Source: Rickettsiales bacterium UBA2645
GTDB lineage: Bacteria > Pseudomonadota > Alphaproteobacteria > Rickettsiales > UBA1997
NCBI GenBank assembly: GCA_002359655.1
Contig: DENL01000047.1
Location: 4,405 to 38,077 of the forward strand
Direction: 5' to 3'
Length of the DNA: 33,673 nt
The notes beneath the pieces were generated by a model, which worked only from the letters and a program-made list of their open reading frames with translations, had not been told where the DNA came from and did no database searches. A program made the translations under genes and the position numbers. Below, in pieces: positions 14,855 through 23,808 of this stretch; position 1 is the first letter of the stretch, and every line of letters begins with the position of its first letter.

Positions 14855-16155
14855 AAATATTTTTAGTTGCAGAGAGGCTTTCGCAAAATCTTGCAACATC
14901 AACAAAATCAGGCTTTTATAACTTTATTACCAGATCGCAGAAAGAAGATTCTAGCATTAGCGAGCAAGTTAGAAAAATTATTAATCAAACCAAAAAATCT
15001 GGAGACACCTCTCTAATCAAGCTTTCAAACCAATTTGATAAAACTAAATTTAAGCAAGCAGCAGATTTTATTGTCAGTGAAAAAGAAATCAGCCAAGCAG
15101 AAAAAAAAGTTAGTAAAGAGGTAAAACAGGCTTTGAATCAAGCTTTTAAACGCATTAAATCTTATCACGAAAAACAATTGCCCAAAGATTTTCGCTATCA
15201 TGATAAAGAAGGTATTGAGCTTGGAAATTTATGGCGGGCCATTGAATCAGTTGGAATTTATACTCCCGGTGGAACAGCATCTTATCCAAGCTCAGTGTTG
15301 ATGTCAGCAGTTCCAGCTTTAGTTGCTGGTGTTAAAAATATCAGCATGTGCGTTCCAACCAGCGCTGGAAAAATCAACGCCGCAGTTTTAGTTGCCGCAA
15401 AAATTTGCGGCATCACAAAAATTTACAAAGTGGGCGGAGCTCAAGCTATTACTGCTTTGACTTATGGAACTAAAACAATTTCTAAGGTTAATAAAATTGT
15501 TGGCCCCGGAAATGCTTACGTGGCAACTGCAAAAAAAATTCTCTTTGGTGAAGTTGGAATTGACATGATTGCTGGCCCAACCGATATCACCATTATTGCT
15601 GATAAAAATAACAATCCAAATTGGATTGCCGCTGATGCTTTATCGCAACTTGAGCACGGAACTGATTCTAAAGCATTTATCATTACTAACGATGAGGATT
15701 TCGCCATCAAAGTTGCAACTGCAATTCACAAAACCTCTGCTGATTTATCGCGACAAAAAATTATTGAAAAAAGCTTAGAAAATTCAGCAATTTTTGTGCT
15801 TAAAAACTTAAGTGATGCGTCTTATCTAGCTAATTTTATTGCTCCTGAACATTTACAAATCGCAGTAGAAAATCCTGAAAAATTTGTTACAAAAATTCAA
15901 AATGCTGGAGCAATTTTTCTTGGCAATTACACTCCAGAAGCAATTGGAGACTACATGGCTGGCCCAAGTCATACTTTGCCAACTTCAGCTTCAGCAAAAT
16001 TTTCTAGCGGTTTGTCGGTCTTCGATTTTTTAAAAAGAATCTCGTTGATCTCTTGCGATGAAAAATCTTTTTCTAAAATCGCTAAAAGTACTTCTATTCT
16101 TGCCTCATGCGAAGGATTATCAGCACATCAACTTAGCATCGATATCAGAAGATGA
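14851..16155 (+). CDS. hisD: Histidinol dehydrogenase HisD
   Basis: HisD catalyses the last two NAD-dependent oxidations of histidine synthesis, histidinol to histidine. The 434-residue protein keeps the whole active site: zinc ligands Q266 and H269 (ALSQLEHG), D367 (AIGDYMAGPSH) and H426 (EGLSAHQL), and the catalytic pair E333-H334 in FIAPEHLQ. It also has GIYTPGGTASYPSSVLM, KVGGAQAITALTYG, VGPGNAYVATAKK and MIAGPTDI. No other his gene is in the window, and neighbours are envelope genes joined by four-base overlaps at both ends. Histidine synthesis is the default role; a specialised HisD-family dehydrogenase is possible. Confidence 0.93.
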   Translation: MKIFLVAERLSQNLATSTKSGFYNFITRSQKEDSSISEQVRKIINQTKKSGDTSLIKLSNQFDKTKFKQAADFIVSEKEISQAEKKVSKEVKQALNQAFKRIKSYHEKQLPKDFRYHDKEGIELGNLWRAIESVGIYTPGGTASYPSSVLMSAVPALVAGVKNISMCVPTSAGKINAAVLVAAKICGITKIYKVGGAQAITALTYGTKTISKVNKIVGPGNAYVATAKKILFGEVGIDMIAGPTDITIIADKNNNPNWIAADALSQLEHGTDSKAFIITNDEDFAIKVATAIHKTSADLSRQKIIEKSLENSAIFVLKNLSDASYLANFIAPEHLQIAVENPEKFVTKIQNAGAIFLGNYTPEAIGDYMAGPSHTLPTSASAKFSSGLSVFDFLKRISLISCDEKSFSKIAKSTSILASCEGLSAHQLSIDIRR

Positions 16156-16898
16156 AAAAATTACTCTTCTCACTCATAATTTTTTTGCTCTGCACTTCGC
16201 TATTTTCTTGTAGCAAAAAAGCTGAGGAAAAATCAAACGCTGAAATTGCCTACACCAAAGCTATGAAGCTTTTGAAGCAGAAAAATTATACTTCAGCGGC
16301 GGAAGCTTTTCTTAAAATTGAAGATGATTTTCCTTTTTCAAAATGGGCAACGAAAGGCCAAAATATGGCAGTTTATGCTTATTACAAAGAGGAAGAATAT
16401 CCAAAATTAGTACAAGTTGTTGATGATTTTGTCCGCCTAAATCCCGCCAACGAAACCATGCCCTACATGCTTTATATGAAGGGCTTATCTTATTATAATC
16501 AAATTCCTGAAATCGATCGCGCTCAGGATAATACACATCAAGCCTCTATTATATTTCGTGAATTAATCGCTCGCTTCCCTGACTCAGAACATTCTCAAGA
16601 CGCTAAAAAAAGACTAGCCTATGTTGATGAGCATCTTGCTGGCGCAAAAATGTCGATTGGTCGTTATCAGATAAAAGTCAGAAATTATGTTGGCGCTATT
16701 AACAGTTTCACCGAAGTGACTGAACGCTATCGCTTTACTAACCAGGCTCCGGAAGCACTTTTCAGACTTACTGAAATTTACTACAAAATCGGTTTGAAAT
16801 CTGAAGGCAAAAAAGCATTTAAAATTTTAGCTGAAAATTTCCCGCGAAATAATTGGACAAAACTTGCCAGTAAAATTAATGACGAATTTGTTGAGTAA
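16152..16898 (+). CDS. bamD: Outer membrane assembly lipoprotein BamD
   Basis: BamD is the essential lipoprotein partner of BamA in outer-membrane protein insertion. The 248-residue protein has a lipoprotein signal with lipobox LFSC (C20), then TPR-type helical repeats: EIAYTKAMKLLKQKNYTSAA, FLKIEDDFPFSKWATKGQ, FRELIARFPDSEHSQDAKKR, and YRFTNQAPEALFRLTEIYYK. This order, with FPFS and RFPDSEY-like motifs, is that of BamD/YfiO. It starts inside the hisD stop (ATGA overlap) and is followed 16 bases later by bioA. Confidence 0.93.
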   Translation: MKKLLFSLIIFLLCTSLFSCSKKAEEKSNAEIAYTKAMKLLKQKNYTSAAEAFLKIEDDFPFSKWATKGQNMAVYAYYKEEEYPKLVQVVDDFVRLNPANETMPYMLYMKGLSYYNQIPEIDRAQDNTHQASIIFRELIARFPDSEHSQDAKKRLAYVDEHLAGAKMSIGRYQIKVRNYVGAINSFTEVTERYRFTNQAPEALFRLTEIYYKIGLKSEGKKAFKILAENFPRNNWTKLASKINDEFVE

Positions 16899-16914
16899 CT
16901 ACAATTCTCTTTTA

Positions 16915-18192
16915 ATGAATATCAAGACTGCAAAAAATTATATAGAGCTTGGACAGAAGCACATTTGGCTGCCATATACTCAAATGCAAAATCACTTACC
17001 TCAACTAGAAGTTTTAACTGCAAAAGATAGCAGAATTTTTCTAGCTAACGGTAAAACTTTGATTGATGGCATTAGCTCTTGGTGGTCAACTGCTCATGGT
17101 TATAATCACCCGCACATCATCAAAGAAATTTGTAATCAGGCAAAAAATTTGCCACATATTATGTTAGCAGGATTTGCTGCCAACTCAACTTATAAGCTGG
17201 CGCATCGTTTGTGCGAATTTAGCAAAATGGATAAAATATTTTTTTCTGATTCTGGATCGACAGCAATTGAAGTAGCAATGAAAATTTGCTGGCAATTTCA
17301 CATCAACTCTGGTGAGAAAAATAAAACTAAATTTATTTCCTTCAAAAACTCTTATCACGGCGACACTACAGGCGCAATGTCTTTGGCTGATTTAACTTCT
17401 GGCATGCATCAGAAATTTGAAAATATTTTGCTTGATAATTTTTCTCTCGACTTGCCACAAAATAAAAAAGATTTGATCGAATTTGAAAATTTTATCGTAA
17501 AAAATAAAAATATTTTAGCCGGAATTTTTATCGAACCTTTAGTTCAGTGCGCTGGCGGCATGGTTTTTCACACGCCAGAAATTTTGCGAGAAATTTTCAA
17601 CATCGCTAAAAAACACGAAATTCTTTTTGTTGCTGATGAATGCGCCGTTGGATTTTATCGTCTGGGCAAAAAATTTGCCTGCGATTATGCCGATATAAAA
17701 CCCGATATTTTAGTACTTGGCAAAGCTTTGACTGGCGGTACAATAACTTTGGCAGCAACTTTGGTGCAGCAAAAAATCTTTGATAAATTTTTAAGTAACT
17801 CAATTGATTCTGCTTTAATGCATGGCCCAACTTTTATGGGTAATCCTTTAGCAGCGGCGGCGGCAAATGCTTCACTCGATATTTTTGAATTAGAAAATTA
17901 CCAAGAAAAAGTTTTTGAAATCGAAAATTTTTTGAAAACAGAATTAGAAAAATGCCGAAATTTAGAAAATATTAAAGATGTGCGCGTGCTTGGTGCAATT
18001 GGTGTGGTTGAAATTTCTGGTAACTTTGAAAAAATGTTGGAACTAAGAAAAAAATTTATTGCTGACGGAATTTTTTTAAGACCTTTTGCCAATTGCGTTT
18101 ATGTTATGCCAGCTTTGAGTATTAAAAAATCTGAGCTGAAAAAAATTACCAACTCCATTTATAAAAATTTGCATGAGACTAAAAAAATTTAA
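16915..18192 (+). CDS. bioA: Adenosylmethionine-8-amino-7-oxononanoate aminotransferase BioA
   Basis: BioA uses S-adenosylmethionine as amino donor to make 7,8-diaminopelargonate in biotin synthesis. From the ATG at 16915 the protein has 425 residues: HIWLPYTQM at the N-terminus, DGISSWWSTAHGYNHP, SDSGSTAIEVAMKI, SYHGDTTGAMS, the cofactor aspartate in VADECAVGF, the lysine loop LGKALTGGTITLAATL, and HGPTFMGNPLAAAAANASL, which is diagnostic. The segment ECAVGFYRLG departs from the usual EIATGFGRTG. No other bio gene is in the window. The frame is open from 16864, but that start lies inside bamD. Confidence 0.95.
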   Translation: MNIKTAKNYIELGQKHIWLPYTQMQNHLPQLEVLTAKDSRIFLANGKTLIDGISSWWSTAHGYNHPHIIKEICNQAKNLPHIMLAGFAANSTYKLAHRLCEFSKMDKIFFSDSGSTAIEVAMKICWQFHINSGEKNKTKFISFKNSYHGDTTGAMSLADLTSGMHQKFENILLDNFSLDLPQNKKDLIEFENFIVKNKNILAGIFIEPLVQCAGGMVFHTPEILREIFNIAKKHEILFVADECAVGFYRLGKKFACDYADIKPDILVLGKALTGGTITLAATLVQQKIFDKFLSNSIDSALMHGPTFMGNPLAAAAANASLDIFELENYQEKVFEIENFLKTELEKCRNLENIKDVRVLGAIGVVEISGNFEKMLELRKKFIADGIFLRPFANCVYVMPALSIKKSELKKITNSIYKNLHETKKI

Positions 18193-18197
18193 TTTTT

Positions 18198-18283
18198 TAT
18201 CCCTTCGGGATACGGAAACGCGACACGAGTCGCGCCCCGCCTTGCGGGGAACCCCATCCCGTATGTCAATGGAACATACGGGA
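18198..18283 (+). repeat. GC-rich four-hairpin palindromic element
   Basis: Four hairpins follow one another: TATCCC-ttc-GGGATA (18198-18212), CGCGAC-acga-GTCGCG (18219-18234), CCCCGC-ctt-GCGGGG (18235-18249) and a 10-bp one TCCCGTATGT/ACATACGGGA (18257-18283). It starts six bases after the bioA stop, is strongly GC-rich against AT-rich flanks, and is open in the prepilin frame. The AACCCCATC string recurs, inverted, in the rnj/rnpB element, hinting at kinship. Confidence 0.85.
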
Positions 18284-19213
18284 AAATTTAAAGCTTTCTC
18301 ATTAGTTGAACTATCAATTGTAATTTTAATTGTTGGCTTGTTGGTTGCTGGAATATCTGGTAGTAAAAAACTGATAAATAAATCTAAACTTGCTGCAGCA
18401 CGCACTTTATCGCAAAGCTCGGAAGTTGCTTCAATAAAAAATCTGATTTTTTGGCTTGATGCAGCGAAAGAAAATTCTTTTATTAATAGCAGTAGCTCAA
18501 GAGCAATTTCTGATGGAGATTATGTACAATCTTGGATTGACGGCAACCAAGAGCTAAATAAATATCTGATCTTCAGCACTTCAACCGCCACAACTTATCC
18601 AATTTATCGTAAAACTTCATTCAATGGATTACCTACCGTTGAATTTGATGGATCGAATGATTTTCTATCTACACCGAATACTTCAAGAATTTCTCAACCA
18701 AATAACTTCTCAATTTTTATAGTTTTTGCACCTTTGGCTGGAAATGCTTCTGATACAAGAGTTTCCATTCTTTCAAAATCTGGTAGCAGCACTTCTAATC
18801 CTGCTTATCAAATAGCTTTTGATAGTTCGAACATGAATCCTTCGGTGGTTGTTACCAGCGATTCTACCACACAAATATCTTACAGCAATTCTAGCAATAC
18901 TTTGAAAAAAAATGTCCCAACGATTTTAACTGTAACTCATAATTCAATTACCACAGCTTCCGGTTTAAAAGCTTACATAAATGGCGCTACTTCAGCATTT
19001 CAACTTGGCTCAAGCTCAGCGCTTTCTTCGATAATTGATAATTCACAACCACTTGATATCGCGCGCTATGTTGATAAGAGCGGTAGTAACGCCAATCGAT
19101 TTTGTAAATGTTATATTTCGGAAATAATTATGTATGACAGAGTTTTAGATGACGAAGAACTATCAGCAATCACCAAATATTTAGGAAGAAAATGGGGAAT
19201 TTCGATTAGCTAA
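18263..19213 (+). CDS. Prepilin-like protein with LamG-like C-terminal domain (copy 2)
   Basis: From the ATG at 18263 the product has 316 residues. A basic leader ending GKFKA precedes FSLVELSIVILIVGLLVAG, a prepilin helix with Glu at mature position 5 and Ala at -1. Then come KSKLAAARTLSQSSEVASIK, nearly the same as in copy 1, and FWLDAAKENSF. The C-terminal domain has VEFDGSNDFLSTPN, FSIFIVFAPL, and CYISEIIMYDRVLDDEELSA with KYLGRKWGIS, a LamG/concanavalin-like pattern. The frame is open from 18173, but those residues are encoded by the palindromic element. The ATGs at 18263 and 18269 both lie in its last hairpin, so translation may be structure-dependent. It ends two bases from the convergent barrel gene. 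Confidence 0.8.
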   Translation: MSMEHTGKFKAFSLVELSIVILIVGLLVAGISGSKKLINKSKLAAARTLSQSSEVASIKNLIFWLDAAKENSFINSSSSRAISDGDYVQSWIDGNQELNKYLIFSTSTATTYPIYRKTSFNGLPTVEFDGSNDFLSTPNTSRISQPNNFSIFIVFAPLAGNASDTRVSILSKSGSSTSNPAYQIAFDSSNMNPSVVVTSDSTTQISYSNSSNTLKKNVPTILTVTHNSITTASGLKAYINGATSAFQLGSSSALSSIIDNSQPLDIARYVDKSGSNANRFCKCYISEIIMYDRVLDDEELSAITKYLGRKWGISIS

Positions 19214-19215
19214 TT

Positions 19216-19956
19216 TTAAAAGTGATAAGCTACACCAAATTTAAAAACCCTAACCGTAGCATAAACCTTACCGTAAGGTACGCCAGTAGAAGTATAATCA
19301 CCAACTACATGAGATTTTAAGGTGTTGGATTGCTGATTATATTCTAAAACGAAAGAGAACTTATCAAATGGGCTGTAAGCTAAACCCGCACCATAAAAAG
19401 CTCCATAATCATTGCCTGATTTATTTGCTACGAAACTGCCGCTAGTATCGTGAACTTTTACATTATATCCAAGTACAGAAATTCCTGTAGTTAAATAGGG
19501 AGAAATTCCGTAATCAAAATCATATCCAAAATCAAGTTTAGCTCCATATCTTCTGTTGATGATAACTTTATTTCCATACTCCTTACCAGTACCTATACTA
19601 TTAACTTTTTCATAAAAAATTGCTGGAGCAATAAAGAGCCATTTCAAAGGATCTACTAAAGTTTTTTCTCCACTAAAAGCATATTTATAGTTAAGACCAT
19701 AGCCACTTCCGACAGCATTTGGTTTTTCATTACCTAAGTAACACTTTGGATATCCATCGCAAGCAGCGGCAACATTTGTATCATAATCTTTATATTCCTG
19801 AGAAATAGAAAGCCTGTTACTACTTCTTAAATGTACGGCATCAATTTGGAAATAACTGCCTTTAGTTGCGCCAGCGTAAGCGAAACCTTGCGAGGAAAAA
19901 AAGCATAAAAAAATTATAGCAGCAAAAATTTTTACTAAATTAAGGCAGTTGCTCAT
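19216..19956 (-). CDS. Outer-membrane beta-barrel protein
   Basis: A 246-residue secreted protein: signal peptide MSNCLNLVKIFAAIIFLCFF.. with probable cleavage after GFA or YAGA, then alternating amphipathic strands and a C-terminal strand VFKFGVAYHF ending in Phe, the recognition signal for BamA. Aromatic strands such as YGAKLDFGYDFDYGISPYL and FSFVLEYNQQSNTL fit an eight-stranded OmpA/OmpW-like porin or surface antigen. Two cysteines (AAACDGYPKCYLG) may close a loop by a disulfide. I cannot name a specific family. It lies downstream of the acyl-CoA synthetase on the same strand. Confidence 0.75.
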   Translation of the reverse strand: MSNCLNLVKIFAAIIFLCFFSSQGFAYAGATKGSYFQIDAVHLRSSNRLSISQEYKDYDTNVAAACDGYPKCYLGNEKPNAVGSGYGLNYKYAFSGEKTLVDPLKWLFIAPAIFYEKVNSIGTGKEYGNKVIINRRYGAKLDFGYDFDYGISPYLTTGISVLGYNVKVHDTSGSFVANKSGNDYGAFYGAGLAYSPFDKFSFVLEYNQQSNTLKSHVVGDYTSTGVPYGKVYATVRVFKFGVAYHF

Positions 19957-19986
19957 GGGGTATTTTAAGATTTTTTTGATAAATGA

Positions 19987-21735
19987 CTACTCGCAGTAAA
20001 AACTATCAATGACGCTTTTATATTTTTCTTCGAGCACATTGCGCTTTAATTTCATTGAAGGAGTGATGTCGCCAGACTCGATAGATATTGGATCGGTGAC
20101 AATATAGAATTTTTGAATTTGCTCCCAGTGATCAAGATTTTTGTTAATCTGATCAATGTTTTTTTGTACAAAATTTTTTAAAATTTTTGATTTTAAAAAC
20201 TCAATATCAGAGCCAGAAAATTTTAATTTTTCTTGGAATTTTTTCAAAATTTCAAAATCTGGAAAAAGCAAAACTGTAGTAAATTTTCTACCTTCAGCGA
20301 TTATTGTCGCACCAATTAAAAATTCTAAATTTTGCATCAGCTTTTGCTCAAGCGGCACTGGACGAACATATTTGCCATTGGCATTTTTAAAAATTTCTTT
20401 TTTGCGACCAATAATTTTCACAAAACCTTGCTCATCAATTTCAGCTAGATCACCAGTTTTTAGCCAACCATTTTCAATTACTTCAGCAGTTTTCTCAGAT
20501 TTTTTGTGATAGCCGCGCATAATGTTTGCACCGCGCGCCAGAAGCTCACCGTCAGTAGCAATTTTTAACTCAACAGAATTAAAAGCTTTGCCAACAGTAG
20601 AAAACTTGTGAGCTTTTTCACAATTAGCAGTCAGCACTGGCGAGCTTTCAGTCATACCATATCCGCAAAATAAATTGATGCCAATATTACGATAAAACTT
20701 TTCCAAATCGCTTGATAAAGAAGCACCGCCACAAATCATCATTCTCATATTTCCACCAAGTGCTTGGCGAAATTTTCTATAAACCAGAATATCAAAAATT
20801 TTATCAAAAAAGTTAGGCGCACTTTCAACATCTTTTGTTAAAGAGCGCTGCAAAGCTTTTTTGCCCAAAAATTTTTTAAATAATTTTGCCGAATCAATGC
20901 CGTCTTTAATGCGTAGAAAAACTTTTTCCATCACGCGTGGAACGCTTGTCATCAAACTTGGTTTGATTTCGCGCAAAAAATTTCCGACATTTTTCACGTC
21001 GTCAGCAAAATAAATCGAAACACCTTGCGTGATGTAAAACATCATCACCATACGTTCAAAAATATGCGCTAAAGGCAAAAAAGATAAAATCACATCGTTG
21101 CTTTTAAGAGGAAAAAAAGCGGCAGTATCTTTAATTTGTGAAACCAAATTACTATGAGTTAACTCAACACCTTTCGGCTTTCCTGTGCTTCCAGAAGTAT
21201 AAATTATTGTTACCAAATCTTGCGGCTGACTATTTTTTAAAAAATCTTCGAAGCGATATTTTTTTTCTGTGGCGGCTTTTTTTCCAAGCAAAATTAGATC
21301 TTCGAAGTTGAGAGAATTTTGTGGTTTAATTCCGTAAGTAATAATTTTTATTTCTGGATTTAGATTTTTTATTTGAGCAAAAACTTCAAAATTATCGGTA
21401 AAAATATATTCTACCTCAGCGTCAGAAATTTCGTAAGCAAGATTGTCTTTGGAAATGTTAGAAAAAATTGGAACTGTCACTACACCGTTCAGAATAGCGG
21501 CGAAATCAGCAATCAGCCAAATTGGATTTTGATAAGAACAAATCGCAAAAGTATGATTTTTTTCAAGACCAATTTCTTTTAAAGCGCAGGCAAAGTGAAA
21601 AATATTTTCTAGAAATTCTTGATTAGAAAAACTTTTCCAAACGCCATTTTCTTTAAAGTTGAAAGCTTTCGGATTATTAAATTTAGAGGCTTGGAAAAAT
21701 ATTATCTCAGATAAAGTTGAAAAATCGTTCATCAA
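19987..21735 (-). CDS. Long-chain acyl-CoA synthetase (AMP-binding, FAA1-type)
   Basis: This 582-residue adenylate-forming enzyme activates fatty acids to acyl-CoA through acyl-AMP. It has the P-loop YTSGSTGKPKG (179-189), PLAHIFERM, GGASLSSDLEKFYRNIG, the A5 motif GYGMTESSPVLT, the A7/A8 region GWLKTGDLAEIDEQGFVKIIGRKKE and the A10-like FKNANGKYVRP. The order and the PLAHIFER motif match the long-chain FAA1 group, not acetyl-CoA synthetases. It starts three bases after the M48 protease gene. Likely used to incorporate scavenged or turned-over fatty acids; chain length is inferred. Confidence 0.9.
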   Translation of the reverse strand: MMNDFSTLSEIIFFQASKFNNPKAFNFKENGVWKSFSNQEFLENIFHFACALKEIGLEKNHTFAICSYQNPIWLIADFAAILNGVVTVPIFSNISKDNLAYEISDAEVEYIFTDNFEVFAQIKNLNPEIKIITYGIKPQNSLNFEDLILLGKKAATEKKYRFEDFLKNSQPQDLVTIIYTSGSTGKPKGVELTHSNLVSQIKDTAAFFPLKSNDVILSFLPLAHIFERMVMMFYITQGVSIYFADDVKNVGNFLREIKPSLMTSVPRVMEKVFLRIKDGIDSAKLFKKFLGKKALQRSLTKDVESAPNFFDKIFDILVYRKFRQALGGNMRMMICGGASLSSDLEKFYRNIGINLFCGYGMTESSPVLTANCEKAHKFSTVGKAFNSVELKIATDGELLARGANIMRGYHKKSEKTAEVIENGWLKTGDLAEIDEQGFVKIIGRKKEIFKNANGKYVRPVPLEQKLMQNLEFLIGATIIAEGRKFTTVLLFPDFEILKKFQEKLKFSGSDIEFLKSKILKNFVQKNIDQINKNLDHWEQIQKFYIVTDPISIESGDITPSMKLKRNVLEEKYKSVIDSFYCE

Positions 21736-21738
21736 TTT

Positions 21739-22854
21739 TTACAAAATATTTTTGATTAAGCCCCACAAAATCATAAGTTTGCGGTTAATAACTTCGTGAT
21801 CTTGAATATATCGACGCAGCATAATATCAACACCAGCCTGCTTTGCAAAAAGAAGGCAAATTATCATCAAAAACATGATGGAAAAATAATTGGCAATTGA
21901 ATCAACAAATCTTGCACCAATTGTGGACTCGGTCATTTTCACTGACTGAACTTTTTTAATTCTTTTTGCAGTTCCAGGATGAGTAGAAAAAAGTGTGAAA
22001 TATCCGCTTTTTCCAAGCATCGATAAAGCAAATGCCATGTTTTGTCCACCAAAGGCCTGAGCTGATTGACGATCACAGCGAAACTCAATTGAGCGACTAA
22101 CAAAACGACGTAAAAATTCGTAGATATTGTAAACTACGAAGCGATTGAAAGAAGTCAGAATAAAACGTATTATAAGATAAATATCGTTAACTATCAAAGC
22201 ATGCGATCTAAGTCCCGGAATCATGCTAGTTAATCTGGTGATGAAAACGAAAATAATACTTAAAATTGATGAGACAAAATTAGTCGCCTTTTGGTTGGTG
22301 ATAATCAAAAACGCTGGTAAAAAATCTTTATTAATTAAGTGCGACATTTCATGACCCATAATGCTGCGAATAGCATTTAAAAATCTTTTTGGATCTTGGC
22401 ATTCAACCAAATAATGCTTGATCAAACCTTGAGTAAGAACAATAGCTTTTTTGTTAAAACTACTGACAGCGAAAGCGTTGATTTCATCAGAGTTTTTAAT
22501 ATAAAGATGAACAGTTTTTTCGTCGAATTTAGTTTTAATTTGATCAAAAATATCGCTTAAAAAATCATAGTCTTTGATTTTTTCAAAACGCTTACAATTC
22601 TTCAGCGAAGAGCGCACCGAAAAACCAAATAAAAAATCTAAAAACAAATAAAATAACATCAAAAAACTAACCAAAAAAAAGAGGAAAAACATCACCAATT
22701 TGATTTTAGTCAAAATGCCTTGGTCAATACTGAGAGAACGAGTATTTAAACTTATTAAAGGTAAAATAACCGCTATGAAAGGCGAAGCCAAAACTACTAT
22801 ATTAAAGACTGTAATAACATAAACCAGAATCAGGTTAAATGGTTTGGAAAACAT
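21739..22854 (-). CDS. M48 family membrane zinc metalloprotease
   Basis: A 371-residue membrane protein with hydrophobic segments at about 9-33 and 51-78, a catalytic domain carrying HEMSH (168-172), a central hydrophobic region (183-209 and about 226-246), the third zinc ligand in SIEFRCD (E257), a THPGTAKRIKK motif (291-301) typical of the family, and a C-terminal membrane segment (322-340). This resembles HtpX/Oma1-type M48 peptidases in membrane protein quality control. It is longer than E. coli HtpX (about 290), so no symbol is given. It is co-transcribed with the acyl-CoA synthetase and diverges from kdsA. Confidence 0.88.
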   Translation of the reverse strand: MFSKPFNLILVYVITVFNIVVLASPFIAVILPLISLNTRSLSIDQGILTKIKLVMFFLFFLVSFLMLFYLFLDFLFGFSVRSSLKNCKRFEKIKDYDFLSDIFDQIKTKFDEKTVHLYIKNSDEINAFAVSSFNKKAIVLTQGLIKHYLVECQDPKRFLNAIRSIMGHEMSHLINKDFLPAFLIITNQKATNFVSSILSIIFVFITRLTSMIPGLRSHALIVNDIYLIIRFILTSFNRFVVYNIYEFLRRFVSRSIEFRCDRQSAQAFGGQNMAFALSMLGKSGYFTLFSTHPGTAKRIKKVQSVKMTESTIGARFVDSIANYFSIMFLMIICLLFAKQAGVDIMLRRYIQDHEVINRKLMILWGLIKNIL

Positions 22855-22965
22855 GGCTTTGAAATGATTAAAAAAAGATTGGGAGAAAGATTGTTTGAAT
22901 TTTTTTTACAACTTATTACTTAGGGTACGAAATTTTCAATTCTTTAATCCTCTTCATCTAAAAAA

Positions 22966-23793
22966 ATGCGCACAATCCAAATTCAGGATATTAAAATTGC
23001 TAACAATTTACCTTTCACTTTGATTGCTGGTCCTTGCCAAACTGAATCTCTGGATCACAGCTTGATGATTGCAAGCAACATAAAACGCATTTGTGATCAG
23101 CTAAAAATTAATTTCATTTACAAGTCATCTTTCGATAAAGCTAACAGATCAAGCATTGGCGGACAACGCGGTGCTGGCCTTGAAAAAACCCTACCAATTT
23201 TTGCTGAAGTTAAAAAACAGTTTAAATGTCCAATCATTACCGACATTCACAACGAAGAACATTGCCGTATTTTAGCCAAACATAACGAAGTTGATATTTT
23301 GCAAATTCCTGCCTTTCTTTGTCGTCAAACTGATTTATTGGAAGCTGCAGCAAAAACAGGCAAAGTTATTAATATTAAAAAGGGCCAGTTTTTAGCGCCG
23401 CACGATGCCGCAAATATTGTCAAAAAAATGGATCACTTCGGTAATCAAAATGTGATGTTGACTGAACGCGGAGTCAGCTTTGGCTACAATACTTTAATTT
23501 CTGACATGCGTGCTTTGCCTATCATGGCTAAAACTGGCTGCCCAGTTGTGTTTGATGCTACACATTCCGTGCAACAACCGGGAGGACTTGGAGGTGCAAG
23601 TGGCGGCCAAAGAGAATTTGTTGAAACTTTAGCTTCAGCAGCAGTTGCAGTTGGCGTTGCTGCGGTATTTATGGAAGTGCATCAAGATCCAGATAATGCC
23701 CCTTCTGACGGCCCTTGTATGGTGCGTTTGGATAGCTTAGAAAAACTTTTGATCAAATTAAAAAAGCTAGACGAAATCGCTAAAAATTCGTAA
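22966..23793 (+). CDS. kdsA: 3-deoxy-8-phosphooctulonate synthase KdsA
   Basis: KdsA condenses phosphoenolpyruvate and arabinose-5-phosphate to Kdo-8-phosphate for the LPS inner core. The 275-residue protein has LIAGPCQTES, YKSSFDKANRSS, GAGLEKTL, LQIPAFLCRQTDLL, LTERGVSFGYNTLISDMR and FDATHSVQQPGG. AGPC has Cys at position 24, where class I enzymes have Asn; with H200, E237 and D248 this makes the four-ligand metal site of the class II, metal-dependent form. Kdo synthesis and the lptA/lptB genes together imply a lipopolysaccharide outer membrane. The response regulator follows after 15 bases. Confidence 0.96.
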   Translation: MRTIQIQDIKIANNLPFTLIAGPCQTESLDHSLMIASNIKRICDQLKINFIYKSSFDKANRSSIGGQRGAGLEKTLPIFAEVKKQFKCPIITDIHNEEHCRILAKHNEVDILQIPAFLCRQTDLLEAAAKTGKVINIKKGQFLAPHDAANIVKKMDHFGNQNVMLTERGVSFGYNTLISDMRALPIMAKTGCPVVFDATHSVQQPGGLGGASGGQREFVETLASAAVAVGVAAVFMEVHQDPDNAPSDGPCMVRLDSLEKLLIKLKKLDEIAKNS

Positions 23794-23808
23794 CCAATCA
23801 AGCAAAAT

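Noticed and set aside
18173..18262. Prepilin copy 2 starting at 18173 inside bioA
   Set aside because: The added residues are encoded by a palindromic element and would bury the prepilin leader; a short leader from 18263 fits the family. Translation of the element is not excluded.
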